This document shows, one piece after another, positions 51,974 to 60,920 of a DNA stretch of 64,000 bases (position 1 is its first letter; the number at the start of each line of letters is the position of its first letter). A program made the position numbers and the translations under genes. The notes beneath the pieces were generated by a model that made no database searches, was not told the DNA's origin, and was given only the letters and a program-made list of their open reading frames with translations. The stretch spans positions 92,370 to 156,369 of the forward strand of contig DYDA01000001.1 of NCBI GenBank assembly GCA_020718105.1. The letters run 5' to 3'. This DNA comes from Micavibrio sp. (GTDB taxonomy: Bacteria; Pseudomonadota; Alphaproteobacteria; UBA9219).

Positions 51974-52936
51974 ATGCCGCGCATTTGGGTGCTCCCCGAA
52001 GACGTTATCGCTGAAATTGATCGCAGGGCGAATAAGCTCAAGGAACGCGCTTTTCCGCACAATGGCCATTTGCACTACTATTCCGGCCCCAGCGCGGCTG
52101 TTTGGAACCTCATCGCCGATCCAAAAGAAAAGAACCACGATATTGCCATCGCTTGGGCAAAAGCTCATGGGGCGATGATTATTGACGACAGCCCCATCGG
52201 GAAATTCCTGACAAACTATAAAGGAATGGGGACATTCGCCTATTTCAATCTCAATCCGCGCATTCCTGCGAGAGACAGGAGGGACGCAGGATTGCGCCCT
52301 TGGAAGCATGCCTCACACCTTCTCGCGCTTTCTGCCCATGGACAAGTCACGACAACCGTAAATGGGGCGGATCGTGGCGGCGTGTACTATACAATCGAAT
52401 ACGCGAACACTATGGAGCCAAGCTATTTGGGCCTTTCGGCGTCGGAGTTCCTTGACGCTTTATCTACACCGCGAAAGAAAGAAGTTCTCAACATTAACAT
52501 GCTTCCGTTCAAAGAAGTTCTCGCAAAGCGGGACAACAAAGGAACCGAGTCAGCACATGTGATGATCCAGCTTGGCGCAACGCGTATGGCTTTGCATGAG
52601 GCACTAGAAAAGTCAGACCCTGACTACATCCGCAAAGCGTTGAATCTAGCGTCAAAAGAAGTTCTGCGCTCCCCCGCCGAGGCTTATAAATATTTCCTCG
52701 TCAGCCAAGAGCGTTTCTTGATTGATCGTGCCGATCAAATGAAGGGAACGGCGTTTGCCGAGAACTTTGCAAAGCATCAAACACCCATCGTTCGGAAACA
52801 ACGCCGTGAAGAGCGCCTTGACCAATTCACGTCAAAGGTTCTGTTTTTGATCGAAACTGAGATTGCCATGATGCCTCCGTCAGCGCGCCCAGATTTCATT
52901 GTCCCATCATATGTAAAGGCTCGTGCCCCGCGTTAA
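51974..52936 (+). CDS. Hypothetical protein (orphan)
   Basis: ORF 24 bp downstream of the previous one, preceded by AGGAGAACG; no family recognised. Confidence 0.65.
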   Translation: MPRIWVLPEDVIAEIDRRANKLKERAFPHNGHLHYYSGPSAAVWNLIADPKEKNHDIAIAWAKAHGAMIIDDSPIGKFLTNYKGMGTFAYFNLNPRIPARDRRDAGLRPWKHASHLLALSAHGQVTTTVNGADRGGVYYTIEYANTMEPSYLGLSASEFLDALSTPRKKEVLNINMLPFKEVLAKRDNKGTESAHVMIQLGATRMALHEALEKSDPDYIRKALNLASKEVLRSPAEAYKYFLVSQERFLIDRADQMKGTAFAENFAKHQTPIVRKQRREERLDQFTSKVLFLIETEIAMMPPSARPDFIVPSYVKARAPR

Positions 52937-53472
52937 CAAGGGGAGGGAACAGACTTTTTCTGCCACAAGAATCCCTTGGTCACCGCCCAAATTTTTCTGC
53001 CATTTTTGTGGCATGGAGAATTTGGGAGTGATTTGTATTGTTTGGAAAATCAAAGAGATAGCTTGTTTTCTTTTGTCATGCGCATGGCACAAAAAAAGCG
53101 GCCTTTTCAGGTCGCCTTCATGCCGTTTTTCTTTTATGTATCAATTACTTAGAATTGGTAGCAGCGGAGGGGATTTAACAGCGCGAATTTCTTTTATTTA
53201 TCCGATGAGTTACACCCTACCGAGTGCTTCGGATACCCCAAAAGATACCCCACTTATGCTGTGGCTCGGGACGAATGCCTGCGGATACCAGCGAACCAAC
53301 TGCCCGCATTATAACCTGATTTGCGCCGCGCACCAAGACGCGCCAAATCCCACCTACCACAAAAGGGTTCCCTTCCCAAACATCAGGGCGAGAGGTACGG
53401 CGAGACACCCTTAAAATAGGGTGGTAGGGTCCGGTTATAGGGGCAAGTGTCCGTGTGTTAGTCGAGAAACAA

Positions 53473-54732
53473 TCAAGTCGCTGTGGATGTATGATTGTTG
53501 CCCTTTGAAAGGTTGCACTCAGGACAAGTGACCTGCCCATTAGCTACCGTTGTCTGTCCGCCCTTAGACCACGGAACAATATGATCACAGTGCCACGCAT
53601 CCCAAGTCAACTTTACTCCATCACATCTTAACTTTAGCTGGCAAACACCCTCATCGCGCCGAAAGACAGCCATCTTCTGAACGTAAGTAAACTCCCGCTG
53701 ATTATCCTTGCGGGGCAATTCTGGAAATCTTTCCAACAAATTCCGCAACAAAAATTCCATACGCCAACGGATAGACTCGGCAGCATCAGTACTGTGGCTC
53801 GTTTTTTCTCTGTACGCGACCAAATCCGCATCCGCCTGCGACTCATCTGAAAATTCTTCTAAATCGCTGCTGAGCCGGTTCGTTTCAAACTTAATAAACC
53901 AATCGTGCAACTGCCCTTCTATGGATGATAAAACGTACTGTCTCTGTATTTCTGCAATTACGCAGTATAGCGATATGACATTATAGCGAGCCAACTCAGG
54001 GGCTTTTTCTGGAAAAACTCGCGCCAGAACATCCAAGGTTCGCCGTACTGATTTCGCGGTCGTGCCATTGGCATCAAAATCTTTATGCTGCCGATACATC
54101 TTATTGAGGTCTGCGCTTTTTATGTTTGCTGGAGCTCCAGCCAATTCCAAGCAGACAAGTTGAGCCGCAACCAAGTCATAGTCGAATCTGGTATTGTTAA
54201 AACCCACACTCTTAAAAATAGGGTGTTGCGTAAGAGTTCGAATGAAGTCCCGCATGTTGCCAGGATAGGCGTTTCGTTTTTCTTGTGCCTTAAGAGATGT
54301 CCCGTTTTGCAGGCGCAAAAACATCTCGCGGACTTCTTCGTCGTCTGTATCATCAAGTATAATGATATCCAAAGAGTATGTGTCAAGTTGGATGCGCAAC
54401 TCATCGGGCAAGTCGTCATACTTACAATTCGCAATGGCCATGCAGCTGATAGGGTCAGCATCCTTCGGTAAAGAAAATTCGCCGCCATAGAATGACCAGA
54501 CAGCCCGCAGCCGTTGCTGTCCATCAACCACGTCATAGCGTTCCGGGCTTGAATTTTGAATGCGCCGCCAATAAAGTTTGGGGACGTCATAACCGCGCAG
54601 AATCGTGTCAATCAAAAGTTGTTTCTGCGCCGTCGTCCATACGGCAGGTCTTTGGAAATCTGGGTTTGTGTTTATGCGGGCGCGCAGGCCATAAAGCGTC
54701 GGAAGCGGCCATTGCTTCTTGTTAACGTTCAT
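53473..54732 (-). CDS. DUF262 (GmrSD-like) protein with C-terminal HNH nuclease
   Basis: NTNPDFQRPAVWTTAQKQLLIDTILRGYDVPKLYW...YDVVDGQQRLRAVWSFY; C-terminal WHCDHIVPWSKGGQTTVANGQVTCPECNLSKGN. Confidence 0.9.
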   Translation of the reverse strand: MNVNKKQWPLPTLYGLRARINTNPDFQRPAVWTTAQKQLLIDTILRGYDVPKLYWRRIQNSSPERYDVVDGQQRLRAVWSFYGGEFSLPKDADPISCMAIANCKYDDLPDELRIQLDTYSLDIIILDDTDDEEVREMFLRLQNGTSLKAQEKRNAYPGNMRDFIRTLTQHPIFKSVGFNNTRFDYDLVAAQLVCLELAGAPANIKSADLNKMYRQHKDFDANGTTAKSVRRTLDVLARVFPEKAPELARYNVISLYCVIAEIQRQYVLSSIEGQLHDWFIKFETNRLSSDLEEFSDESQADADLVAYREKTSHSTDAAESIRWRMEFLLRNLLERFPELPRKDNQREFTYVQKMAVFRRDEGVCQLKLRCDGVKLTWDAWHCDHIVPWSKGGQTTVANGQVTCPECNLSKGNNHTSTAT

Positions 54733-54945
54733 GGGGTACTCCCTTAAGATTCGGTTTAGATTTCATAACTTAGTTCTGCGCTGTTGCCAGCCCCCAACAC
54801 TCGTCACATATGTCACATATATTGCCTGAGGATAGTACCGTTAGTGAAAAAATCTAGCAAAACGATTCACATCGTGTAACATAAAGTAGCGATTCAACGC
54901 TGCTTTGTACACCCACTCAGCATTCCAAGCACAAGGCACCCGACT

Positions 54946-56598
54946 ATGAATTTTATTATAAACGAAACTGCCCAAAAGTTGCGCGGGGGGTACTACACCC
55001 CCCCCGACCTTGCTGCTTTTTTAGCGCGTTGGGTTGGAGAGATTTCACCAAAGCGCATTCTTGAACCGAGTTGCGGCGACGGGGTCTTCTTCGGTGCACT
55101 TGCTGAGGTGGGGGGATTCCAGAAAACTGAGGTTACTGGGTTTGAGCTGGACAAAAAAGAAGCCAACAAAGCCTGCACACGCGCCCGTGAGGCTGGATTA
55201 AAGTCCACTTCTGTTTATGCAGAAGATTTTCTTCAATGGGCAATTGACAACATTGATAATCCCAACACTCGTTTTGACGCTGTGGTTGGGAATCCGCCTT
55301 TTGTTCGTTATCAATACCTTCCTGAACCCTTCCAACAGCGTGCCGAGAATATATTTAAACAACTTTCTCTGCCTTTTACAAAACATACAAATGCCTGGGT
55401 TCCGTTCATTTTATCGTCCATGGCCATGCTTCGTGCTGGTGGGCGCTTGGCTATGGTTGTGCCAGCAGAAATTATGCATGTTACCCACGCTCAATCACTA
55501 CGGTCATATCTTGGAAGAGAATGTCGTCGCCTAGTCATTATTGATCCCGAAGAGCTTTGGTTTAGCGACACTCTTCAAGGGGCAGTTCTTTTGCTTGCAG
55601 AAAAGCGGCTAACCGCTAAAGACAAAGCTGAGGGGCTCGGCATGTATTCCGTTAAGAATAGGGAATTTCTTAACCTTAATCCAAGTCAAGTTTTTTCTGC
55701 CCCCCAATCAATTAATGGGAAAACCGTTGCAGGCAAATGGACGCGAGCCCTTCTGAACGTTGAAACACGTGAACTGCTTGACGAGTTAGAGGAACATGAA
55801 GAAATATATCGTTTTACGGATGTTGCCGAAGTTGATGTCGGCATTGTTACTGGAGCAAACAAATACTTTCTAGTGACTGATGAGGTTGTAGAACAACACA
55901 ATCTTGGCCATTGGGCACATCCAATGTTCGGGCGTAGTGAGCATTGTCCGGGCGTCATTTACGATGAGAAACAACACAAGGCCAACAGTGGCAAGGGAAA
56001 TCCAACAAACTTTCTTTGGTTCCAAGATCATTCATTTAAGATTAATGCTGCCGCAAAAGCCTACATTAAATTAGGAGAAGAGCAGTCTCTCCACACCAGA
56101 TACAAATGCAGGGTTCGCTCTCCATGGTATGTGGTGCCTTCGGTCTATTCAACCGAGATTGGGATGCTCAAAAGAGCGCATGACACCCCACGTTTAATTC
56201 TGAATAAAATTGGTGCTTATACCACCGATACGGCTTATCGGATTCGCACCAGTAGCGTAACTGCCGTAAAGCTGGTCAGTAACTTTATCAATCCACTTAC
56301 TGCTCTTAGCGCAGAGCTGGAGGGAAGACATTATGGCGGAGGCGTTCTAGAACTCATCCCGTCTGAAATTGAACGTCTTCTTCTGCCGCTTCCGGCGAAA
56401 GCTGCAGTCAAGTTGAACGATTTGGATAAAGCCATACGCACCCTTCCTGTTCATCAGGTGCTTGCTCAACAGGGCAAGATTATTCTTGGGGGGCTTGGGC
56501 TTTCGAAAGCTAAGCAGGAGTGCATTCTAGACGGATGGCAGCGTCTGCGTGACCGCCGTCAAAGAATATCAAGCGACACGGAAACGGATGCTGCCTAG
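54946..56598 (+). CDS. N6-adenine DNA methyltransferase, Eco57I/TaqI-like (type II R-M)
   Basis: KLRGGYYTPPDLAAFLARWV, ILEPSCGDGVFFGAL, FDAVVGNPPFVRYQYL, RLAMVVPAEIMHV. Confidence 0.88.
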   Translation: MNFIINETAQKLRGGYYTPPDLAAFLARWVGEISPKRILEPSCGDGVFFGALAEVGGFQKTEVTGFELDKKEANKACTRAREAGLKSTSVYAEDFLQWAIDNIDNPNTRFDAVVGNPPFVRYQYLPEPFQQRAENIFKQLSLPFTKHTNAWVPFILSSMAMLRAGGRLAMVVPAEIMHVTHAQSLRSYLGRECRRLVIIDPEELWFSDTLQGAVLLLAEKRLTAKDKAEGLGMYSVKNREFLNLNPSQVFSAPQSINGKTVAGKWTRALLNVETRELLDELEEHEEIYRFTDVAEVDVGIVTGANKYFLVTDEVVEQHNLGHWAHPMFGRSEHCPGVIYDEKQHKANSGKGNPTNFLWFQDHSFKINAAAKAYIKLGEEQSLHTRYKCRVRSPWYVVPSVYSTEIGMLKRAHDTPRLILNKIGAYTTDTAYRIRTSSVTAVKLVSNFINPLTALSAELEGRHYGGGVLELIPSEIERLLLPLPAKAAVKLNDLDKAIRTLPVHQVLAQQGKIILGGLGLSKAKQECILDGWQRLRDRRQRISSDTETDAA

Positions 56599-56602
56599 TC
56601 GC

Positions 56603-57802
56603 CTAATCGATGTCTAAAAGAAAGCGCGTAGAATCAGCCCCATCCCGATAAAGGGAAAGTGTGCGCCCGATTAGACTTGGCTCTGCCACGTATTCACGCA
56701 TATCGCCCCAACTAAGGCGGGTCATAGCATTTTTCTGAATATATGCTTTGCTCGTAGTGCTGGTAGTGTGTCCAAGCCGTAGCTTAAATTCACCGTAGTT
56801 TACACCCTTTATAACAAGTTGAAACTTTGCATAGGATTCCTCGTTTCCCGTTTTGGTAGGTGCCCACTGTAATGCATGGAAAACATCATCACGGAAATAA
56901 TGACGGTGGTCCACCTCTTCTGGGAGGAGCCCTTTATCAAGATTGATTGAACCTGTGGCATGAGTATTCTTAGCATCTGGAATTGTTAGGTCACGTCGCG
57001 TTAAAGCCTTGCTTTCCCAGACCAGTGTCAACTCAACGCCGACTGTTGGAGGGACGATTTTATGTGCGGCGATTTCTTTTGTTTCAGACGCGGTAACGAC
57101 TTTAATCGGCGTTGCTTTCTTCTTCACCGTACTGAATGGACGTCGAAGCGGGACAACCTTCAATTTTATGCGCGTCACAGAATCGCCGATGCCAGAAGAA
57201 ACTGAACGGCTCGGGCGCGGTGGGGGCACGGCCATCTCGTCAACAACCCGACCGCTTACTGCAAACTCACCAATCTGTTTTATAGTGCGCACTCGAAAAA
57301 CGTGCTCAGGATAATCTGTTGGAAGGGCATCGATTTTTTGCTCAATGTCAGCTATGAAAGCGTTATCCCCCGCATCAGAAAGATCGAGATTCAACAACAC
57401 ACCTGCCTCAATGTTATTGTTGAGGCCGCCAAGTGTAAGATTGGCACTGCCAATAATAACACGAGCTTGCGTTTTCCCTCGTACCAAATATAGCTTGGGA
57501 TGGAAAATCACAGCGCGATAACCTGTGTCTACGGCATAAAGTGCCCCTCCTAACCCCAAGAGTTTTTTAAGTGCTTGCTGGGAGGTTATGTCATTTCTAA
57601 TGCCTGCAAGAACGGTGGCCTTTCCCGCATTTGCTTTAATCTCATTTTCAATAAGACCAACACCACTTTCTGTTACAAAAGCAACGCTTAGAACAACACG
57701 CTGAATGTGCTGAACATCAAACAACCGTCGCACTGCATCAGCATGCGTTTGTGATGTTGCTCCTTGGAGGATAAACTCTTTTTTTGCCATATTGTCAGAC
57801 AC
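56603..57802 (-). CDS. PLD-family nuclease, probable restriction endonuclease
   Basis: AVIFHPKLYLVRGKTQARVIIGSANLTLGGLNNNIEAGVLL HxK...N/GSANLT motif; convergent with the methylase, stops 4 bp apart. Confidence 0.75.
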   Translation of the reverse strand: MSDNMAKKEFILQGATSQTHADAVRRLFDVQHIQRVVLSVAFVTESGVGLIENEIKANAGKATVLAGIRNDITSQQALKKLLGLGGALYAVDTGYRAVIFHPKLYLVRGKTQARVIIGSANLTLGGLNNNIEAGVLLNLDLSDAGDNAFIADIEQKIDALPTDYPEHVFRVRTIKQIGEFAVSGRVVDEMAVPPPRPSRSVSSGIGDSVTRIKLKVVPLRRPFSTVKKKATPIKVVTASETKEIAAHKIVPPTVGVELTLVWESKALTRRDLTIPDAKNTHATGSINLDKGLLPEEVDHRHYFRDDVFHALQWAPTKTGNEESYAKFQLVIKGVNYGEFKLRLGHTTSTTSKAYIQKNAMTRLSWGDMREYVAEPSLIGRTLSLYRDGADSTRFLLDID

Positions 57803-58111
57803 TCTTATTGCGTTGTTTTCTCCGATATTGAGCCTCCGATCTTATTTCGTCCGCACAGATTCTGCAAGGCAAGCCCCCTCGGCAAGACTTTCAATGCAAA
57901 GCTCAATAAAAAGCCTGTTTCTTTCCCGCCCCAATTCGCCTAACCTTATTGGCATAGGCGGTAAATCCTGCCTTGGGGCGTTACAACCCTTGTCTTACGC
58001 GGTTTGTGTGACCGTTTTCGCACTCCTCGGCATATGGTCGGGGAGGCGCATGTGTATGTTCAGGCCGAAAGGCTAAAGACATGCGCGACCTTTCGTAAGA
58101 CAGGTTTGTAA

Positions 58112-58166
58112 ACTCCCCGGCCACCAGAGGGTTGTCCTCTGGTCGGCCACTTTCTTTTTGGGGAGT
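58112..58166 (+). promoter_or_regulatory. 5' UTR hairpin that includes the Shine-Dalgarno sequence
   Basis: Outer stem ACTCCCC (58112)/GGGGAGT (58160), inner stem GGCCACCAGAGG/CCTCTGGTCGGCC; SD GGGGAG lies 9 nt before ATG 58175. Confidence 0.5.
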
Positions 58167-58174
58167 GCGTAATA

Positions 58175-58381
58175 ATGGCCTACCTATCTGCGATTTTCTC
58201 TACGCCCGTTCTGACGAACATTATGTTTATGTGTTTCGTCGCAGCGGCGGCCTGCATGGCCGTAAACTACCATCGGCAAATTGACCGCCTGCAAAAACAG
58301 AACGAACGCCTTATCTCTGGTGTGCAGCAGATTCTTGCGATTGCCGAAACCATGTCGGGACAAAAGCAAGGCGCGGAATAA
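58175..58381 (+). CDS. Small single-pass membrane protein
   Basis: N-terminal hydrophobic segment TNIMFMCFVAAAACMAVNY then coiled-coil-like HRQIDRLQKQNERL. Confidence 0.6.
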   Translation: MAYLSAIFSTPVLTNIMFMCFVAAAACMAVNYHRQIDRLQKQNERLISGVQQILAIAETMSGQKQGAE

Positions 58382-58746
58382 AAGCGTTCGCCAAGCCCTC
58401 CGCTACGCGGGGCGCAGAGCATTATAAGGGTCGCACATTGGGCTGCTTTGCAAGGCCTAAGGGCGGATAGCCTGTATTATTAGGCTTATATGCTCTGCAT
58501 TTTTGCGACCGTTCGACCCAAAGTTTTTGTCGGGATAGTGGCGCAACGCTGCGCACAACTGCCGGATTTCCCGATTCACCCAGTCGGTTAGCGTGTTGCG
58601 GATTGCCGTAGCGCATTGTTGCAGTAACTTGCGCCGTCCTTGTCCTTGGTTCCGTGCGCTCCGGCCGCGCCGGAAACAGCGACTTGTTGCACATCGGCTT
58701 TCTGCCTGCACGTTCGCACACCATTACGTAAGACCGTTCTTTTGTG

Positions 58747-59673
58747 CTACCCCGCCTTTTGTGTATAAGGCTGCAAACGCCGCCACACATCCTGTGCCGC
58801 TTTATATCTTTTTATTACCGAGTTTTCCGTGAGGCTGTATTCAGTCTTTTCTAGCTCATTAGCAATATCTTTATAGGTCACCCCACAATCCGAAGCGTCA
58901 CAAATACGAAGCATTTGCAGCATGCGGGATGGACGGGGAGCCTCCATCGAAACAGCATCGTCTTTTTCTTCTCTTTTTACTGGGAGTTCGGAAGTCTTTC
59001 TAAGATTCCTGTCCCAGACAGGAAGCGGAATATAATCATCCTCATCATAAGTGCCGTCTGGGGATTCAAGCCAAGACATAAACCTTTGGGCTTTAGAAAT
59101 TGCATCGTGAAAATTATTTACAGCCGCCTCGATCTGTGGCGCAGGATCTGATGAAAGATCAAACTCAATCCATATTCGTCTGTCATACCAATCCGGCTTT
59201 TTAGGTGAAGCATCATACGGCAGGACATTGCGGCTTTTCTCCTTTAGGCTTTCTCTATACGCTTCATACTCTTTTGTCCTCGGACATGGGGTGTTTGGAT
59301 AAACGATTTCCCCGCCGAAAACCTCTGGCACTATGAACGAAAAATGTTCGTCGCGAGTTTCCCACGACAATGACGGCGACATGGGAACGGTGATACCATA
59401 TTTTTCGGCTATCACTGACGGGGCAATGCCCGACCTTGTTGACTTGCGCCAGCGCTCACCCTCAACCTTTTTTATCACAAGGGGATTGTCGCATAATTTC
59501 TTCCAATCGCCGCGATACTCTTGGCTACGGCGAAGAAACTCCCAACGCTTTTGGTCAAGTGAAAGCGCGTCCCAAGTCTTTGGGTATGAATTCAGATCGC
59601 ACCAATAAGGGACGCCAAGCTGTGCCGCTTTCTGTTTTTGTATTTCTACAGAGTCCGATCTTCTAAAAACCAT
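58747..59673 (-). CDS. Hypothetical MGE protein (DUF6499/transcriptional-regulator-like N-terminus)
   Basis: YPKTWDALSLDQKRWEFLRRSQEYRGDWKKL; C-terminal HTH-like repeat region. Confidence 0.55.
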   Translation of the reverse strand: MVFRRSDSVEIQKQKAAQLGVPYWCDLNSYPKTWDALSLDQKRWEFLRRSQEYRGDWKKLCDNPLVIKKVEGERWRKSTRSGIAPSVIAEKYGITVPMSPSLSWETRDEHFSFIVPEVFGGEIVYPNTPCPRTKEYEAYRESLKEKSRNVLPYDASPKKPDWYDRRIWIEFDLSSDPAPQIEAAVNNFHDAISKAQRFMSWLESPDGTYDEDDYIPLPVWDRNLRKTSELPVKREEKDDAVSMEAPRPSRMLQMLRICDASDCGVTYKDIANELEKTEYSLTENSVIKRYKAAQDVWRRLQPYTQKAG

Positions 59674-59853
59674 GACTGAGCACTTTCTTTAACCGAACAT
59701 CTGAAATCATAACCCATTTAAGGAAAACAGGAAACGCCATAACCTTACAGCCAGAAGATAATTTTTTCTTCTGGCATGTAGCTAAAGTTCTTGAATGATC
59801 AGGATGCCCCTCGTTTGAAGCCAATTCCGGCTTCGCTAAACAAGGGGGTAAGC

Positions 59854-60045
59854 ATGAAAGCTGAGCTTTATAGCGTTGCGCAGTTCTTAGAGAAATACGC
59901 CATAGGAAGAACCACGTTTTACGCGCTGGTAGCCAAAAAAGAAATACCAATCATTCGTAGAGGCAGGCGAACGTTTGTAGCGCGGACGGATGCCGAGGCT
60001 TGGCTTGAAGGCCTGCGGCAGAAGACGAACGGGGGTGCGCAATGA
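59854..60045 (+). CDS. AlpA/excisionase-like helix-turn-helix protein
   Basis: MKAELYSVAQFLEKYAIGRTTFYALVAKKEIPIIRRGRRTFVARTDAEAWLEGL. Confidence 0.75.
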   Translation: MKAELYSVAQFLEKYAIGRTTFYALVAKKEIPIIRRGRRTFVARTDAEAWLEGLRQKTNGGAQ

Positions 60046-60905
60046 CAGCCCCAGTCGCTTCTACAAAAGAAACCGCTCTGGCCTATGCGCGGCGTGGATT
60101 TCTGGTCTTTCCGGTGCATGGTGTACGCAGGGTCGAAGGCGGCTTTGTTTGCACATGCCGCTATGGCGCGGAATGCAAGGCTTCGGGAAAGCATCCCGTC
60201 TGGCGTCTTGCGCCACAGGGGTTAAAGAACGCTTCAATCGACCAAGCGGTTGTCGGCGCAATGTTTAGCGGCTTTGGGTCGCGCAACATCGCTATAGCCA
60301 CGGGAAGTAAAAGCGGTTTCGTCGTGCTCGACATCGACAAACGGCACGGCGGTTTTGAAGCCTTAGCCGCGCTTGAAGCCAAGCATGGAGTCTTGCCGGA
60401 AACGCTACAATTCTGCACGGGAGGCGGGGGAATACATTACCTGTTCCGCCATCCGGGGGGCGTTATCCCGAACAGCGCAGGGCAAATCAGCGAAGGCATC
60501 GACGTGCGCGGAGACGGCGGTTACATCGTCGCCCCTCCGTCTCGCCATGTATCCGGCGGCCAGTACGAGATTGCTGAAGGGTGCAGCCTCGACACGCCTT
60601 TAGCCGACGCGCCTGCATGGTTGCTGGGGCTTATGCGGCAAGGCGGCGGCCACAGCCGGAACGCCGCGAGGCCAAACATCGCCGACTTGGTGCGTGGGCA
60701 AATACCGGAGGGGCGACGCAATACCAGCATCGCCAGCATTGCCGGACACTTGCTCGCCAAGCGCGTTGATCCCCGCATCTGCCTTGACCTGTTGCTTGCC
60801 TTTAACGATGCGCGTTGCTCTCCGCCCTTAAGCGCGGGCGAGGTGGCGCGGGTCGTGGCCAGCATCGAGCATCGCGCCTTTACCAACCTAATTAATCGCA
60901 CCTAA
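60042..60905 (+). CDS. Bifunctional DNA primase/polymerase (Prim-Pol) domain protein
   Basis: ALAYARRGFLVFPVHGV...KASGKHPVW, IATGSKSGFVVLDIDKRHGG, TGGGGIHYLFRHPG, GIDVRGDGGYIVAPPSRH. Confidence 0.9.
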   Translation: MTAPVASTKETALAYARRGFLVFPVHGVRRVEGGFVCTCRYGAECKASGKHPVWRLAPQGLKNASIDQAVVGAMFSGFGSRNIAIATGSKSGFVVLDIDKRHGGFEALAALEAKHGVLPETLQFCTGGGGIHYLFRHPGGVIPNSAGQISEGIDVRGDGGYIVAPPSRHVSGGQYEIAEGCSLDTPLADAPAWLLGLMRQGGGHSRNAARPNIADLVRGQIPEGRRNTSIASIAGHLLAKRVDPRICLDLLLAFNDARCSPPLSAGEVARVVASIEHRAFTNLINRT

Positions 60906-60920
60906 CCAAAGGAGAACGCC

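Noticed and set aside
58422-58790. Minus-strand ORFs at 58422-58790 and 58457-58711
   Set aside because: Overlapping frames without a domain or clear start; the shorter one could be real but the evidence is insufficient
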